A stretch of 33,007 nucleotides of DNA. Source: CAYOHP01 sp964403795 [NCBI: uncultured bacterium]. Lineage in GTDB: Bacteria > Muiribacteriota > UBA6191 > CAZXTJ01. The DNA lies in assembly GCA_964403795.1 (NCBI GenBank), contig CAYOHP010000067.1:1-33007 (forward strand), written 5' to 3'. A model generated the notes under the pieces. The model was not told where the DNA came from, ran no database searches, and saw only the letters and a program-made list of their open reading frames with translations. This document shows, piece after piece, positions 32,543 through 33,007 of the stretch. The first letter of the stretch is position 1, and each line of letters opens with the position of its first letter. The position numbers and the translations under genes are program-made.

Positions 32543-33007
32543 TCAGGACCCGTTCGGCATCCCGGACCCGGGGGCGCCGGAGTCACCGACTGCCGTGAAC
32601 GCTTCCGGCGAGTCGGGGGCGTAGGCGACCACGACCGGGCCCCCGGACGAGCTGCTGGGCGTGGTGGGGGCGGCCGGGGCGGTCGAGGCCGGCGGCGTAG
32701 CGGTGGACGCCGGGGGCTTGGTGGGGGTCCCGGTCGCCGAGCCCGGCACCGGGTTGGCGGCGGCGGTGGCGGCGTTGGCGGCACCCGTGGTGTTGGTTCC
32801 CGGGGTGGTCCCGGGCGTGGTCGAGGCGGTGGTCGCCCCGGGGGTGTTGGAACCGGGGAGCTGGTTGCCGTTGCCCTGTCCCAGCACCGTCTGGTTCGGG
32901 TTCTGGTTGTTCTGGTTGTTCTGGTTGGCGGCGATCATCCCCACGATCTGCTGGGCGATCGGCAGGCACATCTGCACGATCTGCATGATCATCTGGGGAT
33001 CCACGTT
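32543..33007 (-). CDS. Low-complexity protein with an amphipathic N-terminal helix (partial, right edge)
   Basis: About 154 codons are visible; the frame stays open to the window edge, so the true start may be beyond it (a GTG at 33004 and ATGs just after are possible starts). The visible N-terminal part is a Met/Ile/Gln-rich helix (QMIMQIVQMCLPIAQQIVGM), followed by an Asn/Gln tract (NQNNQNNQNPNQ) and a long Thr/Pro/Ala/Gly-rich tail with TTPGTTPGT-type repeats and a Ser4 run. No domain is recognised. The composition is that of a disordered, possibly surface or matrix, protein. A strong hairpin follows its stop. Confidence 0.6.
   Translation of the reverse strand, partial: NVDPQMIMQIVQMCLPIAQQIVGMIAANQNNQNNQNPNQTVLGQGNGNQLPGSNTPGATTASTTPGTTPGTNTTGAANAATAAANPVPGSATGTPTKPPASTATPPASTAPAAPTTPSSSSGGPVVVAYAPDSPEAFTAVGDSGAPGSGMPNGS

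Overview
The window is very GC-rich DNA (roughly 70% by eye), coding-dense and bacterial. It holds 24 protein genes, two of them cut by the window ends, and one tRNA-Leu with an encoded CCA end. No gap between genes exceeds about 135 bases. Two Hanks-type Ser/Thr kinases with one membrane span each, a kinase-like protein lacking catalytic residues, prepilin-like genes, and proteins with C4HC3-type zinc knuckles joined to RDD membrane domains suggest a high-GC Planctomycetota-like or similar large-genome lineage (Myxococcota or Acidobacteriota are alternatives). No rRNA or other phylogenetic marker is present, so the assignment is an inference of low confidence.

Layout. 1-1182 (minus): start of an exported protein, then a WxcM-like fusion of a sugar acetyltransferase and a cupin. 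1311-3418 (plus): an esterase and an M24 aminopeptidase. 3438-8956 (minus): a tightly packed block read from three pilus/pseudopilin-type genes through a pseudokinase and an exported EndoU-like ribonuclease to an arginase/agmatinase-family enzyme. 9014-13412 (minus): a large exported CARDB-like protein, a GNAT acetyltransferase and a cysteine-rich protein, preceded by tRNA-Leu(CAG). 13594-16647 (minus): a receptor-like kinase. 16750-17983: a thioredoxin-fold lipoprotein facing a family 4 uracil-DNA glycosylase. 18089-21664 (plus): two zinc-finger/RDD membrane proteins, a radical SAM/SPASM enzyme, and a membrane-anchored proline-rich protein with three degenerate repeats. 21753-27129 (plus): an M28 membrane peptidase, a second receptor-like kinase and a small unknown protein. 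27126-28433 (minus): an amidohydrolase. 28515-31387 (plus): the TldD/TldE pair. 31395-33007 (minus): a secreted beta-propeller-like protein and a partial low-complexity protein.

Most notable: (1) a 195-bp element with perfect 21-bp terminal inverted repeats lies in frame immediately after the start codon of a pseudopilin gene, adding about 65 residues ahead of the prepilin cleavage motif. (2) A radical SAM/SPASM enzyme sits 14 bases upstream of a repeat-bearing, membrane-anchored protein that looks like its substrate. (3) An exported EndoU-type ribonuclease is translationally coupled to a ureohydrolase that carries Gln in place of a metal-binding His. (4) The WxcM-like cupin domain lacks both catalytic histidines. 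(5) At least five genes have a TANNNT -10 element 6 to 8 bases before the start codon and no Shine-Dalgarno sequence, which suggests frequent leaderless transcripts.
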